Source: Lepraria neglecta
Lineage: Eukaryota > Ascomycota > Lecanoromycetes > Lecanorales > Stereocaulaceae
Reading direction: 5' to 3'
Assembly: GCA_033220425.1 (NCBI GenBank)
Contig: CM065650.1
Coordinates: 3,596,001 to 3,660,000 of the forward strand
Length of the DNA stretch: 64,000 bases
Shown here piece by piece: positions 1 through 11,581 of this stretch. Below the pieces are notes generated by a model. It ran no database searches. It saw nothing but the letters and a program-made list of their open reading frames with translations, and was not told the origin of the DNA. Every line of letters begins with the position of its first letter. The stretch's first letter is position 1. Position numbers and translations under genes: made by a program.

Positions 1-2992
1 GCCAGCAGGCAACCCAAACAACCCAAACAAATACCGCAAACAGCGCCAGCGAGGGCTTTGCCAGCTGCTGATCTGGATCTTGACGATATCGAAGACTACC
101 AACTTCGAAATAAAATCAGGCGAATACGTGATATCCTCCCTCAACATAGTATAATGGCGTGCAAGTATGCTCTCGAACAGAAGAGGTTCAATTTCGATGA
201 TGCAATGGAATTTCTGGCTGCTCGGGAAGGTGATCCGACGCAAATCGATCTCACTATGTCCGACGGCGGCGAGGACCCACTATCCGCAAGGACTACCGTA
301 GGCCCAAAGAAACCCTCAACAAAGCAACAGCTCAAGGCTCCGAACCAGAAGATTCAAGAGAAGTGGACTGCCACCCAGATTCCTCAGAAGATCACGCAAT
401 CTTCTTCTCCGATTGCAGCTGTTTCTTCCCCTGTAGCAGCTCCAAAGCCTAGACGCCGTCTGGTCCAGGGTCGAAAGCATGCTTCCTCGCCCCCTCCCCT
501 GGCAAACCCTCCGAAACAGCCATCGCCTGTCCCATCTACAAGGACTGTCACTGACGAGTCAGATTCAGCTCTTGGAGAGTCAGAACCTGACACCACGGAA
601 TTAGATAATAAAGTTCTGAAATTCTTCAATACTTGCTCCGTCCTCGATCTCGCAGATATAGCCACAGTCACAGAAGAGGTCGCCACTGTTATGCTTTCTC
701 AAAAGCCTTTCAGTTCGTTGGATGAAATTCGACAAATCTCAGGCGAAGCTCCACCAAGTACAAACAAAAAAACCAAGAAAAAGTCGACTAAGAAGCCAAT
801 CGGCGATAAAATAGTGGACAAGTGCTTGGATATGTGGACTGGATACGAAGCCGTGGATGAGCTTGTCACGAGATGCGAAGCTTTGGCCAAACCACTCAAA
901 GAAGACATGAAGACTTGGGGCATGGACGTCTTTGGAGCGGCTAAGAACGGTGAGCTTGAGCTGGTCAGCTTTGAGCGCGACACGTCCCCAAGAGATAGTG
1001 GGATTGGCACACCTACAAGCTTTACGGTTTCCGATGATGACGGTGGTGACGGTCAAGAAGTGCCAAAGAGGATCCGGAAGCACGGCTTCTTCCCTCAACC
1101 ATCTATTATGGCAAAAGGCATTCAATTGAAAGACTACCAGGTCGTCGGAATCAATTGGCTGTCTTTGCTGTTCAACAAGAAGCTCTCCTGTATCCTGGCC
1201 GATGACATGGGCCTGGGTAAGACATGCCAAGTCATCGCCTTCCTTGCCCATCTCCTAGAGAGGGGTGTCAAAGGCCCTCATCTTGTTGTCGTTCCTGCTT
1301 CAACCCTCGAGAATTGGCTACGCGAATTCTCCGTCTTCTGCCCGAAGCTACATGTTATGCCGTACTACGCCAGTCAGAGCGAGCGGCCAGGCATACAAGC
1401 TCAAATTCTCGATAGTCTAGACACGCTCAACGTAATTGTCACCACTTATACTTTGGCTAAAGCCAAGGACGATAACAGATTCTTGCGCAAGCTAAATCCG
1501 GTTGTTTGCGTCTACGATGAAGGTCACATTCTCAAGAATAGTAAATCAGCGGGGTACGATGCCCTCATGAGGATTCAGGCAGACTTCCGCCTACTGTTGA
1601 CAGGCACGCCACTGCAAAATAATCTAAAGGAGCTCGCCTCGCTTCTTGGGTTCATCCTGCCCTCGGTGTTCAGAGAACACGGCAAGGAGCTTGAGGCAAT
1701 TTTCAGCCACAAGGTCAAAACGACAGATGATTCTCACGCGGCGTTACTATCAAATCAGCGTATCGGTAGAGCAAAATCTATGATGACACCCTTCGTTCTA
1801 CGGCGAAAGAAATACCAAGTCCTCAAGCACCTTCCAGCCAAAACCCGACGAGTTGAGTACTGCGAGATGTCAGAATCTCAGTCCTACCTATACGATAAGG
1901 AGAAGGCCAAAGCACAACGGATAATTGCAGCAAGAGCGGCAGGTGAGAAAGTTGGCAACGAGACGAGTAACGTCATGATGGCACTACGCAAGGCTTCGAT
2001 CCATCCGTTGCTATTCCGTCGGCTCTACGATGACAAGTCTATCCGGAAAATGTCCGAGGCTTGCTTAGGAGAGGACCAATACCAGGGCTCTAATGCCGAA
2101 ATCGTCTACGAAGACATGGGGGTAATGACAGATATGGAATTGCACCGTTTCTGCGAGCATAATCCGATGACTATGTCCCCTTACCTTCTCCAAAACGACG
2201 AGTGGATGGACTCAGGGAAAGTCAACAAGTTAGCCGCGCTCCTCAGACAGTATAAAGAAAATGGGGACCGCGTCCTTGTCTTCTCCCAATTTGTTATGGT
2301 CATGGATATCCTGGAAGCAGTGATGGAAAACCTGGAAATGGCTTATTTCCGTCTTGACGGGAGTACGAAAATTGAGGAGCGACAAGATATGATTGACCAG
2401 TTCTACAAAGAGGAAGATATTACTGTTTTCTTACTTTCCACGGGAGCTGGCGGCGCAGGGATCAATCTCGCTTGGTACGTACATTTCGGAGCTTTTCTTT
2501 CTCAACTCGGACCACTGTCTGGGTCCTTAGACATGTTGCGGGAGTAACGACTTGCATTTTGCTCCCTAAACATGTCTCACAACTCTTTTTCCTATCCATA
2601 GAGAGTAATGCTGACTCCGAAGTGTGCGCAGTGCCAACAAAGTCATCATCTTCGATTCGTCCTTCAATCCTCAGCAGGACATACAAGCTGAAAACAGAGC
2701 TCACAGAGTGGGTCAGACACGAGAGGTGGAAGTGGTGAGGCTAGTGACCAGAAACACCATTGAGGAGCAGATTCACGCTCTAGGGGAGACCAAGCTGGCT
2801 CTTGACGACCGCGTGGCTGGCGTTGTGGAGGGTGAAGTTGATGACAAGAAGGCGGAGATCAAGGCCGAGAAGCAGGGGGCGAAGCTGGTGGAGGAGATGA
2901 TGATTGGAAAGATTACAGAAGAAGTGGACGGGAGGGACGGAGTTAAAGAAAAGGCTAAGAGCAACGTGAGTGACGAGATGCTTGATATATGA
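1..2992 (+). CDS. FUN30: Fun30/SMARCAD1-type SNF2 chromatin remodeller, 5' truncated by window edge
   Basis: This is an ATP-dependent nucleosome remodeller of the Fun30/Fft3/SMARCAD1 group, which acts in heterochromatin maintenance and DNA-end resection. The frame is open from base 1, so the true start lies upstream. Exon 1 runs to 2474, and a 157-nt GT-AG intron (2475-2631) joins it to 2632-2992. The join restores helicase motif VI, INLA-C-ANKVI then NRAHRVGQ. A CUE-like segment (ILPQHSIMACKYAL, FNFDDAMEFL) lies near 145-220, followed by a disordered Ser/Pro linker. The Walker A DDMGLGKT is at 1201-1224. The Walker B is DEGH (1516-1527), the variant I associate with Fun30 rather than Snf2 or Ino80 classes. 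The helicase-C half includes LVFSQF and FRLDGST. It converges on the Rdx gene downstream. Confidence 0.95.
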
Positions 2993-3346
2993 GCAGAGGT
3001 CATCGAAAACAACGAGGATTCCTGAAGGATGTGTCGCGCAAGGCTGGAAGCCAGGGGGCCTTGTCTACCTGTACGAGCAGTGTTTCGAGCAACTGGGCAA
3101 TTCGTCGCCTCGCATAGCTGACTGGACGAACACTTGGGCTTCAACATGGAGAGCAAGTCTTCGGCGCCGTTGAGCTCGTTTAGAACGCATCTAGATAGCT
3201 CATAGATGATGTGTTGAATATCAAAGCATTCTGGTATCAAGGTTCATCTGCACAGCTCATTTGTACTACACCGTGAATCTCTCACGGAAATGCAGGATTC
3301 ATCAAGCTGATACTGGGGAGTTGTATCAAGGAGTAACATCTAACGT
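2993..3346. other. Gene-free spacer between convergent genes
   Basis: This holds the 3' regions of the Fun30-type gene and the Rdx gene. I see no further gene or repeat. Confidence 0.6.
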
Positions 3347-4442
3347 CTATGTACAATCCTCACAGACCTCACCGCTCCCCTTTTCCTTGTCACCCTTTGC
3401 TCCTCCTTCATCATCAGGAGGTCCCTTGGCTATGCCTGCGTCGGGGTCTGTTGGGATAGTCGTCTCCCCTCTGCTACTGGTCAAAGCCGTTTGTGTTTTG
3501 GTGGGGTTTTTATTGTCTACTGGTTCTACTTTCTTATCTTTCCGATGGCCGTCGACATGTCCGAGATCGCGAGTAGGATCAATGATATTTCGGACTAGTT
3601 GCTTGAGGTGCTTGACTTCTGCAAGTTTGAACATAATTAGTGGTAGAAACGTATGAGGCGTCTTAAAAGAGCGGAAGAGACGAGCTATAGGCATTGGGCA
3701 ACTCCTGGCAGAGAAAATGGCAAAGGCGTATGCATTGAATAGCAAATAGAAGAGAGATGGAACAGAGGAACTTAGAGGGAGCAAACTCAAGTATCAGACA
3801 TGGAGCCATACATAATGCACAATAAATGCGCTAATCTATCACGTACCTGGAAAACCACCTTCTGTGTCGCGATCCCATAGTCGAGACATCTGGGTCGTTA
3901 CTTGGCCCTCTTGCGATACTGTGTCTGGGTCTGATGGGGAGCCAGAATGTTCGATATCAATCGTGAAAACACCGCCAGTTGACGGTATTAGGGCGACTTC
4001 ACCGATGGAGGTGGAGAATGTGGAGAGGAGCTCTTGTGCGAACTAGGTCTATGTTAGTGGGAGCTGGAGGCCAGAGATGAGCACCATGTAGAGACGTTGT
4101 AAGAAGAAGTCTTGAATGTATATTTAGGGAGTAAAAGGCTTATAGCGAGTATAGTACAGTACTAAAGAAAATGGGCAGGGGTTTAGAGAAGGAAATGATT
4201 GAGACAGTAATGCACGGATTCTTTGCAGCACTATCGACTTGAAAGGACGGAGTTGAGAGACAATTGTGGACTTTGAACGAATGCGAGAGCTTGCAGAGTG
4301 TGTCTCATCTTTGAGGAAATTGTTGACTTACATACGCGGCACGAAGCATCCATTTACATTTCGTACAGTATTTTATAGTAACACGAGGCAACACTATTGG
4401 ACCTTGGGCTTCTGATATTTCTTTTCCAGTTGCAGACTCCAT
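3347..4442 (-). CDS. Rdx/SelT-SelW-SelH family thioredoxin-like protein
   Basis: Exons are 4332-4442, 3847-4042 and 3347-3618, totalling 579 nt and 192 aa. The first intron (4043-4331) is unusually long for this window at 289 nt. The ATG at 4442 opens a short N-terminus followed by RVTIKYCTKCKWMLRAAY. This has the CxxC redox motif of the SelW-like fold, with cysteine rather than selenocysteine as expected in fungi. Exon 2 carries the family signature GEVALIPSTGG and ends LWDRDTEGGFP. Exon 3 gives VKHLKQLVRN and DPTRDLGHVD, then a Lys/Asp/Gly-rich tail. The biochemical role of fungal members is not established; a thiol-redox function is inferred from the fold. No membrane segment is visible. 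Confidence 0.9.
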
Positions 4443-5090
4443 GTTTAGATTCCTACTAAGCAGAACTGTTGGATGGGATGAGTTGTTAAAGCTCTAAGTT
4501 CAAATACGTTTGGAGAAGGCTGGACTGGAGTGGTCAGAAATGATAACGTCATGGAAGAAGTTCCGTGATTTTCGAATGCATTTCCTGAACTGCTATCTAC
4601 AAAAAATCTCGGAAGCAACAATGGCTTTCCATTCCCACATAGATCTGGTTACACGTGCATTGGTCCACCAACAAGCTATCCATTAGCGGATATTATGAAC
4701 TGCAAGTACATCAGCAATCCACCATGAACACAAGGAAGACCCTCCTAACACAAAAACATCCGGCGCTGCAACATGAAATGAGGTAAGCTTCTCCCAGTCC
4801 AAAGCACCCAGTCCTTTTGTTGCCCTCTGGGAATGGGTCTGTGTGGAGGTGAGGCGTCGTAAGGCGTAGGATTGAAGCGTTCGGTGTTTAAAAATGTTGT
4901 AGGGCGCGAAACTGACTGATCCCATTCAGCTTTTGTCTTTTCCTTTCACATCCGTACAGCAGGCGCCCCAAAGAGATGTCGATGTTGCGTAGAAGGGATA
5001 GATCAAACCGGGGGTGTAGAAGTGAAAGTGGTATCGAGAGAGACGAATGCGAAAAACCGTAGAACGCCTGGTAGACCGGAGGTATACGCT
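4443..5090. other. Gene-free spacer
   Basis: This lies between the start of the Rdx gene and the end of the G-gamma gene, both on the minus strand. It probably holds the Rdx promoter and the G-gamma 3' UTR. The short open frames lack splice or family support. Confidence 0.5.
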
Positions 5091-5526
5091 TTACATGACC
5101 GTGCAGCATCCACCCGATTGCTGTGGTGCGTAGGGATCCTCGCGTTTGTCGACCTGGTACAAGGCGAGGTTAGCCAGCCGTTTCAACCACCGACCACCCC
5201 CAATGCAACGTGCCATTGACAGTGGCATTAGATGTAGAAGGAGACTTACCGAGCCCCACATAGAAGGCACCATAAAGTCTTTTGTGTTTGTGCAGTATTG
5301 GATTAACCTGGTTGTGAGGGATTAATATTAGCACGGCCCACCGCCGTCGCAAAAGGAGGGCCATCACTCACGACATGGAGGCCTCTGATACTCTGATTCG
5401 AGGTCGCTCTAGGTCTTCCCGCAGTCGCGAATTGAGCTCATTAAGCCGGCGGAGCTTCAGATCTGCCATAGATTGCTTCTTATTCTTGACGTCTCCGCCA
5501 GCGCGGATTTCGTAGGCCGCGGGCAT
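5091..5526 (-). CDS. gpgA: Heterotrimeric G protein gamma subunit
   Basis: Exons are 5372-5526, 5250-5307 and 5091-5153 (276 nt, 91 aa, the usual fungal size). No single open frame covers it; it appears only after splicing. Exon 1 starts [17 protein letters not shown] and continues through a helical [19 protein letters not shown]. Exon 2 gives [18 protein letters not shown]. Exon 3 gives [12 protein letters not shown] and ends CCTVM. The terminal CTVM is a CaaX prenylation box, and the preceding Cys is a likely palmitoylation site. The product pairs with a G-beta subunit at the plasma membrane in pheromone and nutrient signalling. The gene is divergent from eIF3a. Confidence 0.95.
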
Positions 5527-5850
5527 CCTTGTCGATTGGGGCGTTCGCCCGACCGTCGAACTGTAGAGGAACAGCTACCAAATGCGTTGAAGGTGTTCGA
5601 AGATGAGAAGTGGAGTACGTTAAGGATGCTGTTTTGCTGATTGAAGACGTAGGATGGGGCGTTGGTGTCTCTGTTCGTCAGGTTACGACTACGAAGCAAG
5701 CCAATAGTTTTAGCTTTAGAGCTGAGGGCTTGGCGCCAAGGCGCACAGAAACGTCTACCAGAGTCAGAGGCGACAAAACGTCCGCACCACATCCCCTGAG
5801 TGTCTGTACAGCCCGAATTTTGTCAACTATTCGGAAAGGTTACACTCAAG
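5527..5850. promoter_or_regulatory. Shared divergent promoter, G-gamma / eIF3a
   Basis: These 324 nt separate two divergent start codons, so both promoters and 5' UTRs must lie here. I could not identify a specific element. Confidence 0.5.
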
Positions 5851-8800
5851 ATGCCTCCACCACCGCATACTAAACCCGAGAATGTGCTCAAGGTAAGTCT
5901 CACGATCCTCAAGGTCCTGCTGAAGGAGAAGTGAGCTAACAACCCACGAACACCAGCGAGCACAAGAACTCATCGCAGTGGAGCAATCTCCAGCTGCACT
6001 CACTATTCTACACGAACATGTCACGTCAAAGAGATCCAGGAACAGTCCCATCACGTCGCTTGAGCCTGTGATGATCCAGTTTGTGGAGCTCTGCGTAGAT
6101 CTCAAGAAAGGCAAACTGGCAAAGGATGGACTTTATCAATACAAGAATACTGCACAAAATACGAATGTTGGCACCATCGAAGTACGTGGAACGAGACAGG
6201 AGCTGGTGTAATTTTTGTGGCTAACAGCTTTCTCTTCCAGCTTGTCCTCAAAAAGTTCATCGAGCTCGCGGAGGCTAAGGTCGCGGAAGCTCAAGAAAAG
6301 GCAGACCTGGTCCAGTCAGCGCTCGAGCCTAGTGCTTCCGGTGCGAATGTGGAGGATCTCGAGGCCATCGAAACCCCAGAATCAATACTGCTCTCCACTG
6401 TCTCAGGCGAACAGTCCAAAGACAGGACCGACAGAGCTATTGTCACACCATGGCTGAAATTTCTATGGGAAACATACCGCACCGTGCTGGAGATACTAAA
6501 GAATAATGCACGACTGGAAATCATGTATCAATCTACTGCTATGCTCGCGTTCGAATTCTGCCAGAAATTCACCCGCAAGACCGAGTTCCGGAGGCTATGC
6601 GAGCTGCTTCGGAACCACGTCCAGAATGCTACCAAATATCAATCGCAGATGCATGCTATCAACCTCAGCGACCCAGACACCCTGCAGCGCCATCTTGATA
6701 CTCGCTTCCAGCAGTTGAACGTGGCTGTAGAATTGGAACTATGGCAAGAGGCTTTCCGCAGTGTTGAAGATATCCACACTCTTCTCAGCCTGAGCAAGCG
6801 TCCAGCGAAGAACATCATGATGGCCAACTACTACGAGAAGCTCACTCGAATATTCCTCGTCAGCGAGAACTACTTATTCCATGCCGCCGCCTGGAGCAGA
6901 TACTACAATCTCCTCCGCCAATCTGCTAATATCGTCGCTTCGGGCCAGAGCTCAAAGAAAGATAATCCGGCAGTCTCAGAGGCAGACATGAGTCGCGCGG
7001 CGTCGTTCGTCTTGCTCTCAGCGCTCTCAATCCCTGTCATAAGCACCTCTCGCTCCCGTGGAGCACTTATTGATATCGACGAGGCTCGCAAGAACAAAAA
7101 CAATCGACTGACCAACCTGCTTGGCATGTCGCACGCTCCCACGAGGGCCGTGCTGTTCAAGGATGCCATGAGCAAAGGACTCTTAAAGCGCGCCAAGCCA
7201 GAGATTCGAGAGCTCTATCAAATATTGGAGGTTGACTTCCATCCTCTATCGATCTGCCAAAAGATCTCGCCTATACTCACACAAATTGGCGCTGACCCTG
7301 AAATGGAAAAATACGTCCTTCCTCTGCAGCAAGTCATCCTAACAAGACTGTTCCAGCAATTGTCACAAGTATACGAGTCTGTGGAGCTTAGCTACGTGCA
7401 TCAGCTCGCTCAATTCCCCGACCCTTTCCAGGTAACGCCCGCTTCTATCGAGAAGTTCATCATGAATGGATGCAAAAAAGGGGACTTGGCAATTCGAATC
7501 GACCACGCTACTGGCGTTCTGACCTTCGACTCCGACGTCTTCTCCTCTGCAAAGGCTCTTCATCCGGGCAGCGTCTCCGGCTCTGCAGAGAGCGAAGGAA
7601 GCTCTGTCCAACGGCTACAGCGTACCCCAGCCGAGATCGTTCGTTCTCAACTCACTCGCCTTGCCAAGTCAGTCTATGTCACCTGCCTCTATATTGATCC
7701 TGAATACACCGAGGCTCAAGAAAAAGCCAAGGCGGCAGCACTTGCTAGAGCACAAGCTGGTGCGGAACAGGAGCACCAGGAAACTCTAGCGAGACGAGCA
7801 ATCATAGAGAAAAAGAAAGAGCTGGCCTCTGATGCACTTCAGAAGAAGCAAAAGGAGGAAGAGACTCGAAAGCGGATCATTGCTCAGCAACGCCAAGAAG
7901 CTGAGCAATTGCGATTAACGGAGGAGCACAAGGAGCGCGAGCGTAAGCGCATGAAGGACGAGCAAGATCGCATCCGCCGTGAGAACAATGAAAAGGAGCT
8001 CAGTGATCTTCTCAAGAAGGGCATCAACATCGGAGATGTGGACGTCAAAGATCTGGATAGCAATCAACTTCGTCTTCTGAGGATCTCGCAGCTTGAGAAG
8101 GAGAAGAATGACCTCTTTAAGAATCTCAGAGTCACCGGGAAGCGTATTGATCATCTGGAGCGTGCATTCCGGAAAGAAGAAGTCAAACTTCTGCCAAAAG
8201 ATTACGAGGCTCAACGAGAACGAGATCTAGCTGTACACGAGAAGTCCAAGGCAGAGACACTGAAGGACTCAGCGGCAAAGCACAAGGAGGACGTCTCTCT
8301 AAAGCATCGACTTAGCCGCTTGCTGCCTGTGTACGAGCAATTCCACAAGGATCTCAAGGAACGTCGTCATGATGAATTCGAGAAGCGAAGGAAGGCCGCA
8401 GACCGCGAATACCAGAATGCCATTGACAAGCGCAAGCGTGAAGTCCGTGAAAAGATAGCTCGCGAACAGAGAGAGCGCGAGGAAGCTGAGAGGCGTGCCC
8501 AAGAAGAAGAGGAGAGGGTCGCAAGAGAGGCAGAAGAGAAAGCAGCTGCTGAAGAAGAGAAGAAGCGACAACAGGCAGAAGCCAGAGCAAAGAGAGAGGC
8601 AGAACGAAGGTAAAAATCCCTAACCCCAACCCTAGCTGATAGCAAATGCTCACCACGCTTTACAGAGAACTCGATAAAGTCGCCCAAAAACAGCGAGAGC
8701 GCGAAGAAGAAGCCGAACGCAAAATGGCCGCCAAAAAGGCTGGCCTCACCTCCCGCATCCCAGACCGCACTGCACCCATCCGCGCCGCCGAACCCCCCGC

Positions 8801-9341
8801 TCGCACAGAATCAACAGAGCGCCCATCCCCATCCGGCCCACCCCGCCTCGCCCTTGCCGGCAACAAGCCCACCTGGCGCGAACGCCAAGCAGCCAAAGAA
8901 GCCGAAGGTGCAGCATCAGGCCCATCACCAGCTGCTCCCTCCATCGACATCGCCACCGAAGAAGCCGCCCTGTCAAAGAAAACAGGCGGCTATGTGCCCC
9001 CTGCCCGTCGTAGCGATGCAGTTCCCCGCGGCCGCACAGACGCCGCTGCTTCCCCTGCTCCGAGGGATGAGAGCGGCAGTGCTGAGCCGACTGCTAAATG
9101 GCGGCCCGGTGCTCCGCGTGGTGGAATGGGCAGAGACGACTCTCCTGCTGATGGACTGAAGCCGAGGAATTTGGCTGGATTGAGGGCACCGAGTGGTAGG
9201 GGAGATAGGGATGCTAGTCCTGCTGATGGTGGGAGACCTGTTAGTTGGAGTGGGACGGCGAGGACGGAGAGTCCGTCTGAGCCAAGGCCTGCTGCTAGGG
9301 CTGGAGGGTATGTTCCTCCGCATATGAGGAATAAGGGATGA
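5851..9341 (+). CDS. TIF32: Translation initiation factor eIF3 subunit a
   Basis: Exons are 5851-5892, 5957-6181, 6241-8609 and 8666-9341 (3312 nt, 1103 aa). The start [14 protein letters not shown] and the next exon [15 protein letters not shown] match the conserved eIF3a N-terminus. The PCI-containing half (to about residue 575) includes [17 protein letters not shown] highly charged coiled coil of Glu/Lys/Arg heptads follows (about 575-885). The last exon encodes a disordered Arg/Pro/Ser tail with two near copies of (D/A)SPADG and ends [10 protein letters not shown]. eIF3a scaffolds the eIF3 complex on the 40S subunit during scanning. Confidence 0.97.
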
Positions 9342-9843
9342 GGTGTGAGTGGAGGTAGGGGATAGGGGAGGAGGTTGGGAGAAGGGGTAAGACAAATTGA
9401 TATTGGCATTTTTGCATTGCGGTCTCTAAAAAGGAATAGTTCGCTTCAAGCACACGCGTGCGAGCAGTGTCATTAATAGCTGGGGTCTCGCTCTGGTCAG
9501 TGTATATCGCGAGCCTTTGTGCTCTACGTTAGTTACCTCAACGGCAATGTATCAAAAATCTCTTCCTTTCATCCCATTGGTAGATGTTAATGCTTTAGAA
9601 ACCCAAACAAAATGGCATCTTCGCTCTCATTCCCCTCACGCCGTTGAAGTCAAGCTTGTGTTTCACGTTATCTTAGTAGCAATGTAGTAAGAGTCTCGTC
9701 GTATCATGCGTTGATTTGTTTGTTGTAAATGCTTCAGAAATCTAAACAAAATGGTATCTCCGCTCTCATGCACATCATACAAGTCAAAAATCCCATTCAG
9801 ACCCATCTCAACCCATCCGATCCCATTACTTTCCCCTGTAGTG
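9342..9843. other. Convergent 3' spacer with a diverged tandem duplication
   Basis: This separates the ends of eIF3a (plus) and an unrecognised minus-strand gene. No gene is seen. The notable content is the duplicated block listed separately. Confidence 0.6.
9544..9787. repeat. Diverged tandem repeat, two copies, period about 134-135 bp
   Basis: Copy 1 (from 9544) and copy 2 (from 9679) both begin GCAATGTA. Both contain a segment of the form AAACAAAATGGYATCTYCGC followed by TCTCAT, and both end AAGTCAA (9647-9653 and 9781-9787). The spacing is 135 at the left anchor and 134 at the right, so this is one old duplication with substitutions. It lies in the 3' flank of eIF3a. Confidence 0.75.
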
Positions 9844-11106
9844 CTACGCAGCACCCACCTCCACCCCCAACCCACCGACCAATCGTTCCCTCCACCCATT
9901 ACAGACCTCCTCAAACCCTCCCATCACGTCTCCGCATATCCTCGCACAATCTCTCTCCCCCAGCCTCTTTTCCCATTGGCCCTTCTCCACCCACCGTTCC
10001 CCTTCATCCCTAGCCTCAGCCTCTTTCCGCATCTCAATTACCATTTCCCTCGCTGCTCGTAACCGTCTTGCAGCCAAGGATGTGGTTTGACGAGTCATGT
10101 GCAGCGTGTCCGATAGATAAGTGAGGATTGATGTTAGCTCGTTAGTCGTAGCGTGCAAACTGTGCAGGGAGGAGAGAGGCTTAGGCGTTGGTATTGGAAG
10201 CTCAGTGATCAGGGATGCGAGGAGGGGAAGTAGGTCGTCGATGAATTCGGGATCTGGCGGTGCGGACAGTGGAGAGAGAAAAGGGTGGCAGAGTGTTTGT
10301 AAAGTGCGCGTTTGGTTTGTAAGGTGTGATGTCAGAGCTGTATGTGCGGTAATGAGCCTGCTTGCGCCGTTCTCGACGCCTGCTTGAGATCCTAGGTCTT
10401 TCAGAGAGTTGGAGACTCGTTTTACAACGTCGTCGATGTCACTGCCGTTCGCTTCTGTGCCTCGACGAGCGAGGCTTTCAATAGCGGCCATGCGAGCTTC
10501 GAGCGAGGGTGATATTGCGTCTGCGCCTTCTAAGTCTCTCTCGGAGCCGTAATCTGAACCGCCGTATTGTGAAACCTTTTGACGGTGCTTCGACCGCGAA
10601 GTGTGGTTTGGCGGGCTTAGAGAAAGCTCTCCTGTAGGTTGCGGTGGTGGCGATATGGAGATTCTCGCGCTCTGGAATGCTGGGTATCCGTTCGCCTTAG
10701 ATCCCGCTCCATCGTACTGTAACTCTGACACTTCCTGCCCGGGCTCTTCCTCGTCTTCTTCGAAAGCTTCTGCTAATTCGTCTGCTAAATTCCCAAGTCC
10801 GTTCGAAATCTCCGCCTCCACCGAATTGCCAAAGCCGTTCACTGAGCCCCAGTCACCGCTCGCATTCCGATCATGAGCAGAATTTGGTCTCGGCGTCAGG
10901 GGCGACTTCATAGAGTACTGAGATGACCTCCGACTACTTATCGACGGCCGTTTTGAGTGATAGCCATTGCTTTGTGGGCTTGCGGATGTGAAGGAGATAT
11001 CGATACCGACGCCTGAGGACTTTCGCGGCCGGGTTGGCGTTCGCGGGGAGGAGGGTATTGAGGAGGGTATTGAGGAGGGTATTGAGGAGGGTATTGAGGA
11101 GGGCAT
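9844..11106 (-). CDS. Unrecognised fungal protein with low-complexity N-terminus and helical C-terminus
   Basis: This is a single open frame of 420 aa with no family I recognise. The N-terminus is a five-fold SSIP-type repeat made by a 12-bp tandem repeat that overlaps the start codon. It is followed by Ser/Pro/Arg-rich disorder and an acidic patch (LAEAFEEDEEEPGQE). The C-terminal half is helical and Leu-rich. It includes ITAHTALTSHLTNQTRTLQ, then a charged coiled-coil-like RRLRAAREMVIEMRKEAEAR ending near a conserved-looking tryptophan segment (VCNGWRERL). No membrane segment or catalytic motif is visible. I chose the ATG at 11106 as the first in frame after a stop further upstream. An upstream exon is possible. 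It is divergent from the NatB gene. Confidence 0.75.
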   Translation of the reverse strand: MPSSIPSSIPSSIPSSIPSSPRTPTRPRKSSGVGIDISFTSASPQSNGYHSKRPSISSRRSSQYSMKSPLTPRPNSAHDRNASGDWGSVNGFGNSVEAEISNGLGNLADELAEAFEEDEEEPGQEVSELQYDGAGSKANGYPAFQSARISISPPPQPTGELSLSPPNHTSRSKHRQKVSQYGGSDYGSERDLEGADAISPSLEARMAAIESLARRGTEANGSDIDDVVKRVSNSLKDLGSQAGVENGASRLITAHTALTSHLTNQTRTLQTLCHPFLSPLSAPPDPEFIDDLLPLLASLITELPIPTPKPLSSLHSLHATTNELTSILTYLSDTLHMTRQTTSLAARRLRAAREMVIEMRKEAEARDEGERWVEKGQWEKRLGERDCARICGDVMGGFEEVCNGWRERLVGGLGVEVGAA

Positions 11107-11110
11107 TGAG
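11051..11110. repeat. 12-bp tandem repeat, five units, across a start codon
   Basis: Five units of GAGGGTATTGAG stand head to tail, the last with one substitution (GGGCATT). That substitution creates the CAT (ATG on the minus strand) used as the start of the 9844-11106 gene. The repeat length is a multiple of three, and all three minus-strand frames are open through it (SSIP, LLNT and QYPP readings). Confidence 0.9.
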
Positions 11111-11581
11111 TGATAGGAAGGGTTTCGGCACCTAGACCAGATAGTGCCAGGAACTTTAAGTCAGTGTAGACTCCTAAAGAAGCGTGCAGTCGCGAATTAT
11201 TCAAAGTGGACGTTGGCGAGGGTCTGGTTGCAGATGCCGATACCGTGGTTCCTCTGCGTGGTGTAGCTTGAGGAATTTCGCCGGAAATGTAGGTTATTAT
11301 ACAATCGCTTTGTAACACATCTATTTCGCTCCCTTTGTCAAAACAACAAGGCGCTTTGTGGACGTTGAAAGAAAAGGCAAAGAGCTTCTTGTCCATGGGA
11401 ATTCAACCCGTTGGTCACATCCATGCCTAGCGGCGGCTCTCCCCGCACGTTCATATTCGAGTGATTGCCTGCACGCTGGTGGGGGCGGGGGCCGTTTCCG
11501 TTTCCATTTCCATCTTCCTCTTCTCCACCCATTGTAGCAATTCAGAGACTCAGTATAAAGTCTCAAGAATCCAACGACAGT
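11107..11581. promoter_or_regulatory. Divergent intergenic region
   Basis: This separates the minus-strand unrecognised gene from the NatB catalytic subunit gene. It must hold both promoters; no specific element was recognised. Confidence 0.4.

Noticed and set aside
6291-8687. Long minus-strand open frames inside eIF3a, and many others inside real genes.
   Set aside because: They are shadows of Glu/Lys-rich or Ser/Pro-rich coding on the other strand, with no family features or splice support.
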